9,262 nucleotides of DNA from JAAFIM01 sp964467315 (lineage in GTDB: Bacteria > Bacteroidota > Bacteroidia > Chitinophagales > Saprospiraceae), in the NCBI GenBank assembly GCA_964467315.1, contig CAYXSA010000138.1:1-9262 (forward strand), read 5' to 3'. The position numbers were made by a program, and so were the translations under genes. Below, piece by piece: positions 6,630 through 9,262 of this stretch (positions within the stretch are counted from its first letter, which is position 1; each line of letters starts with the position of its first letter). The notes beneath the pieces were generated by a model. The model was not told the DNA's origin. It saw only the letters and a program-made list of their open reading frames with translations, and made no database searches.

Positions 6630-6822
6630 GGATTTAGGCGAATGGAACACGGATTTATTGCGTGGAGGGCTGCGCCGTTTGCGCGGATTTTTGGAGAACA
6701 CGGATTTAGGCGGATAGAACACAGATTTATTGCATGGAGGGCTGCGCCGTTTGCGCGGATTTTTGGAGAACACGGATTTATTGCGTGGAGGGCTGCGCCG
6801 TTTGCGCGGATTTTTGGAGAAC
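6630..6822. repeat. Tandem repeat, 72/51-bp units, cut by the assembly gap
   Basis: Two units of 72 bp (from 6630 and 6702) and a third shortened unit (from 6774, offset 51) share the segment from GATTTATTGC through TGGAGGGCTGCGCCG to GCGCGGATTTTTGGAGAAC. The 72-bp form has an extra 21 bp around GGATTTAGGCG. Differences between units are few (for example GCGTGG versus GCATGG), suggesting recent duplication. The array runs straight into the N block, so more units are probably missing. It contains stops or no start in sensible frames and is not coding. It lies upstream of the cytochrome promoter. Confidence 0.9.
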
Positions 6823-6922
6823 NNNNNNNNNNNNNNNNNNNNNNNNNNNNNNNNNNNNNNNNNNNNNNNNNNNNNNNNNNNNNNNNNNNNNNNNNNNNNN
6901 NNNNNNNNNNNNNNNNNNNNNN
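6823..6922. other. Assembly gap (100 N)
   Basis: Exactly 100 N, the conventional filler for a gap of unknown size. It follows the tandem array, and the first bases after it (ACGGATAA) resemble the start of the repeat unit, so unresolved repeats are the likely cause. Confidence 0.97.
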
Positions 6923-7009
6923 ACGGATAAGCATAAGCATTCAATACAGGTTTAGTTCGTATTTATTTAAAATTGAAATTTCTAAACAAATTCACAGATA
7001 TTTAAAATT

Positions 7010-7180
7010 AAAATTTTGGCGGGGTAATTAAAACAATAGTATTAGTATATAAAATAAAAAGACGTTTTAAAATGAATACGAAAAACTATGCTTAAAATCC
7101 ATATATTTATATTGATATATCAAAATAAAAATAAAACTTTGGCGGGGTAATGTAAAAACAGTCGTAGTATCTGAAATAAC
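7010..7180. repeat. Pair of about 48-bp direct repeats in AT-rich non-coding DNA
   Basis: Two similar segments (about 7010-7057 and 7133-7180), 123 bp apart, share a conserved TTTGGCGGGGTAAT core (GGCGGGGTAAT at 7018-7028 and 7141-7151) followed by an A-rich stretch with similar spacing of GTA and TAT steps. The DNA between and around them (6923-7188) is very AT-rich and shows no gene. The GC-rich core inside AT-rich sequence stands out and could be a protein-binding site or the edge of a decayed mobile element. Confidence 0.6.
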
Positions 7181-7194
7181 AGAAATAGTTTTTT

Positions 7195-7288
7195 GCGTGA
7201 GGGATAGCAGCGGAACCACCGAAGCAGCCGCAAGGCTGCGAAGGTGATGGAGCGGATAGCCCGACCGCCGCGAATGCGGCGGGCACGC
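7195..7288 (+). repeat. Structured dispersed repeat, copy 4 (most compact)
   Basis: GCGTG (7195-7199) pairs with CACGC (7284-7288). GGGATAGC (7201-7208) faces GGATAGCCC (7254-7262). The apical part is CACC-GAA-GCAGCC (loop GCAA, 7230-7233) GGCTGC-GAA-GGTG, so a GNRA loop and a symmetric GAA/GAA internal loop. The second hairpin is CCGCCGC (7265-7271), loop GAAT, GCGGCGG (7276-7282). A T-run (7189-7194) precedes and an A-run (7293-7298) follows. This copy is the clearest three-way-junction form of the family. It lies beyond the terminator of the adhesin-like gene. Confidence 0.88.
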
Positions 7289-7303
7289 CCTCAAAAAAGG
7301 CAA

Positions 7304-7335
7304 TAAAAAACCCGCTAACCTTTCGGCGAGCGGGT
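7304..7335 (-). terminator. Intrinsic terminator of the adhesin-like gene
   Basis: On the - strand ACCCGCT (7335-7329) pairs with AGCGGGT (7316-7310), with an inner CC-GAAA-GG. A run of six T follows (7310-7305 complement). It begins 26 bp after the stop codon at 7362. Stem and T-tract are both strong. Confidence 0.88.
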
Positions 7336-7361
7336 AAAAGATATCGGCAAAAACTTAAGAA

Positions 7362-9262
7362 CTATTCCGTTTTGAGAATGCGGAAAGTCTGGGTTTCTTG
7401 CTGGTATTGTATGCGCAAGAAATAGACATTGGGTGTAAGATATTGCAAATCGAGCGACATCATAACATCTTGACTATCATTTGTTTTTGTGATAATTATG
7501 CGACCCAATGCGTCAATAATTTGCACTTGTGCTTGAAGCGGAAGGCGCTCAATATGAAGCATCTGCGAGGTTGGATTGGGGAAGACGCGCAGGTCTTGCG
7601 CCCAAGCAAATTGCTCGATAGAAGTGGGCTGCAAGGTGATATTGGCGGCGGCGATATTGGCGCAACCATTGGCATCTTGCACGGTAACGAAATAAGTACC
7701 AATGCCGAGTTGGGTGATGGTGCTATTCGTGCTGCCGTTGTTCCAGCTAAACGTGTAAGGCGCGGTGCCGCCTGTGGCTACGGCGAGGGCTTGCCCATCG
7801 GTACAGTTGGGGCAAGTTGCGCCCGAAGTGGTTACGGAAACGACTACAGCGGCAGGCGCGCTAATCGTGATGGTCGTAATGGCGTTGTTGCAGCCGCTGG
7901 CATCGTTGGCGGTTACGACATAAATACCCGCGCTAAGGTTGCTATTGAAAGCGCCGCTGGTACCGTCTGACCATAGATAATTGTAGGGGGCTAAGCCGCC
8001 TGCGGCCTGTGCGAAAGCGCTACCGTCTGTGCCCGAAGCGCAAGAGGCATCTGTAGCGCTTACTGCGAGGCTAACATTTACGCCATTGATAATGGCGGTT
8101 TCTACAATTTCGCAATTATTGGCATCGGTAACGGTGAGGCTGTAAGAGCCGATAGCGAGGCTGTTGGCGGTAGAGGCGAGCGAGCCGCTTGACCACTGAT
8201 AGCCATAAGGCGCTACGCCACCGCTCACGAAGCTGCTTGCACTGCCGTCGTTGGTATTATTGCAAGTTACGGGCGTGGTTGAGATGGCAAGATTGAGGGC
8301 GCTGGGCTGGCTGATTGTAGTGCTGGCTTGGCTTGTGCAGCCGTTGTTATCTACAATGGTAAGGCTGTAGGTAGCAGGCGCGAGCGGCTGAATTTGGTCA
8401 GTAGTTGCGCCTGTAGACCATAAGTAATTGTAAGGGGCTGTGCCACCGCTAACAAGGGCTTGGCTGCTGCCGTCGGCTGCGCCTGCACAGCGTACATCGG
8501 TGTTATCAAAGTTTAGCGATAGTGCATTGGGCTGGCTGATATTGATAACCTTGATATTTCGGCAGCCCAGTTGGTCGGTAACAGTGAGGGCATAACCTCC
8601 TGCCGAAAGACCTGATATAGCTGTAGTGGTTTGGGCGGTGCTCCAGAAATAATTGTAAGGGGCTGTTCCGCCTGCTACGGTGCTCACTATGCTACCGTTG
8701 TTGCCTCCAAAACAGCTTACTTGAGTAGGCGACAAGAGCGCATTCACGGGAGATGGCTGTGATACGGTAGTGGTGGCGATGGTGGAGCAGCCTGCATTAT
8801 CGGTAGCAGTTACGGTGTAAGTGCCAGAAGAAAGCCCAGAGTTATTGTTGGTAGTTCGTCCGTTTGACCATACAAATACATAAGGCGAAGCGCCACCTGT
8901 AGCGCTAACGAGCGAAGCGCCATCATTGCCTGCGAAGCAGCTTGTATTATTGGTTGTAAAGGCGATATTTATATTGCCTGCTGATACGACGATATTGGCA
9001 GAGGTGGATATTTGGCAGCCGATATCATCGGTGATGGTTAGCCCATAAGAGCCTGCGGGTAATCCTGTATTGCTGCTGGTGGTTACGCCATTTGACCAAA
9101 AATAGCTGTAGGGGGCGGTGCCGCCTGCGGGGTTGGCAAAGGCGGAACCTCCGCTGCCACTACCGCAGCCAATACCGACGGTGCTTACATTGGGAGTCAT
9201 TGCGGCGGGTTGGGTTACGGTTGTGGAGGCAAAAGCCGTACAACCCGCATTATCCGTTACTG
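7362..9262 (-). CDS. SprB-repeat cell-surface/secreted protein with T9SS sorting domain (5' partial)
   Basis: The reading frame is open to the right edge of the window: codons upstream of the internal ATG at 9200 still encode repeat sequence (TDNAGCTAFASTTVTQP), so the true start lies outside and only the last ~633 codons are seen. The visible part has seven complete repeats of about 75 residues and the end of an eighth, each with Cys near the start, DGS, GGTAPYNYLWS, an AGTY-type turn and TDNNGC near the end: the SprB repeat pattern (Pfam SprB). The last ~80 residues (FPNPTSQMLHIE ... LGRII ... GVYFLRI-like NVYFLRI) are a type A T9SS C-terminal signal, so the protein is exported through the type IX system and attached or released at the surface. 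SprB itself is a gliding adhesin; adhesion is likely here, but gliding is not shown. Confidence 0.93.
   Translation of the reverse strand, partial: VTDNAGCTAFASTTVTQPAAMTPNVSTVGIGCGSGSGGSAFANPAGGTAPYSYFWSNGVTTSSNTGLPAGSYGLTITDDIGCQISTSANIVVSAGNINIAFTTNNTSCFAGNDGASLVSATGGASPYVFVWSNGRTTNNNSGLSSGTYTVTATDNAGCSTIATTTVSQPSPVNALLSPTQVSCFGGNNGSIVSTVAGGTAPYNYFWSTAQTTTAISGLSAGGYALTVTDQLGCRNIKVINISQPNALSLNFDNTDVRCAGAADGSSQALVSGGTAPYNYLWSTGATTDQIQPLAPATYSLTIVDNNGCTSQASTTISQPSALNLAISTTPVTCNNTNDGSASSFVSGGVAPYGYQWSSGSLASTANSLAIGSYSLTVTDANNCEIVETAIINGVNVSLAVSATDASCASGTDGSAFAQAAGGLAPYNYLWSDGTSGAFNSNLSAGIYVVTANDASGCNNAITTITISAPAAVVVSVTTSGATCPNCTDGQALAVATGGTAPYTFSWNNGSTNSTITQLGIGTYFVTVQDANGCANIAAANITLQPTSIEQFAWAQDLRVFPNPTSQMLHIERLPLQAQVQIIDALGRIIITKTNDSQDVMMSLDLQYLTPNVYFLRIQYQQETQTFRILKTE
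7608..9262 (-). repeat. Array of about 225-bp coding repeats (SprB units)
   Basis: Seven full units plus part of an eighth encode the repeats of the adhesin-like protein. Units have diverged in sequence while keeping the GG-APY and W residues and two Cys per unit. The last unit also has a CPNC pair. The array continues past the right edge. Confidence 0.88.

Noticed and set aside
6630..6822. Possible CRISPR array
   Set aside because: Units are directly adjacent copies with no unique spacers, units are too long, and no cas gene is present.
6551..6940. Upstream extension of the cytochrome c frame through the tandem repeat and N gap
   Set aside because: It translates repeats and unknown bases; the lipoprotein signal and the promoter place the start at 6550.
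7067..7303. - strand frame of 78 codons over repeat copy 4
   Set aside because: Its first part is the reverse complement of the structured repeat and the rest is AT-rich; no protein features.

Overview
The window looks like a stretch of a Bacteroidota chromosome. Three independent signs support this. The partial gene at the right end carries SprB-type repeats and a type IX secretion C-terminal signal. A perfect Bacteroidota -7 promoter box (TATCTTTG) sits before the cytochrome c gene. Clear Shine-Dalgarno sites are absent before the genes. I cannot place it more precisely than Bacteroidota (possibly Cytophagia-like). Positions 6823-6922 are exactly 100 N, a scaffold gap of unknown true length.

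Layout, left to right. 1-600 is a gene-free region with a 7-bp tandem repeat array, inverted remnants of it, and copy 1 of a structured repeat. On the + strand follow a membrane-anchored TPR protein (601-1188), a secreted protein of unknown function (1328-2203) and a TauE/SafE-type permease (2279-3022). On the - strand lie an M1-family metallopeptidase (3190-4881), tsaD for the t6A tRNA modification (5136-6176) and a small lipoprotein cytochrome c (6134-6550). The cytochrome gene overlaps tsaD by 43 bp, so these two, perhaps with the peptidase, probably form one transcription unit starting at the promoter near 6580. 6551-7361 is gene-free: promoter, tandem repeats running into the gap, an AT-rich duplicated segment, repeat copy 4 and a strong terminator. 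7362-9262 is the 3' part of a large surface/secreted adhesin-like gene on the - strand, open at the right edge.

The most interesting signal is not a gene. A dispersed intergenic element of about 95-185 bp occurs four times (256-404 +, 3036-3140 -, 4903-5087 -, 7195-7288 +). Its ends pair (GCGTG with CACGC), its core (GGGATAGC ... GGATAGCCC) pairs through a helix with regular G-A mismatches, and it carries two apical hairpins whose sequences differ between copies while base pairing is kept. The copies can be drawn as a three-way junction. This looks like a structured RNA or a REP/MITE-like DNA element; I do not recognise it as a named family.
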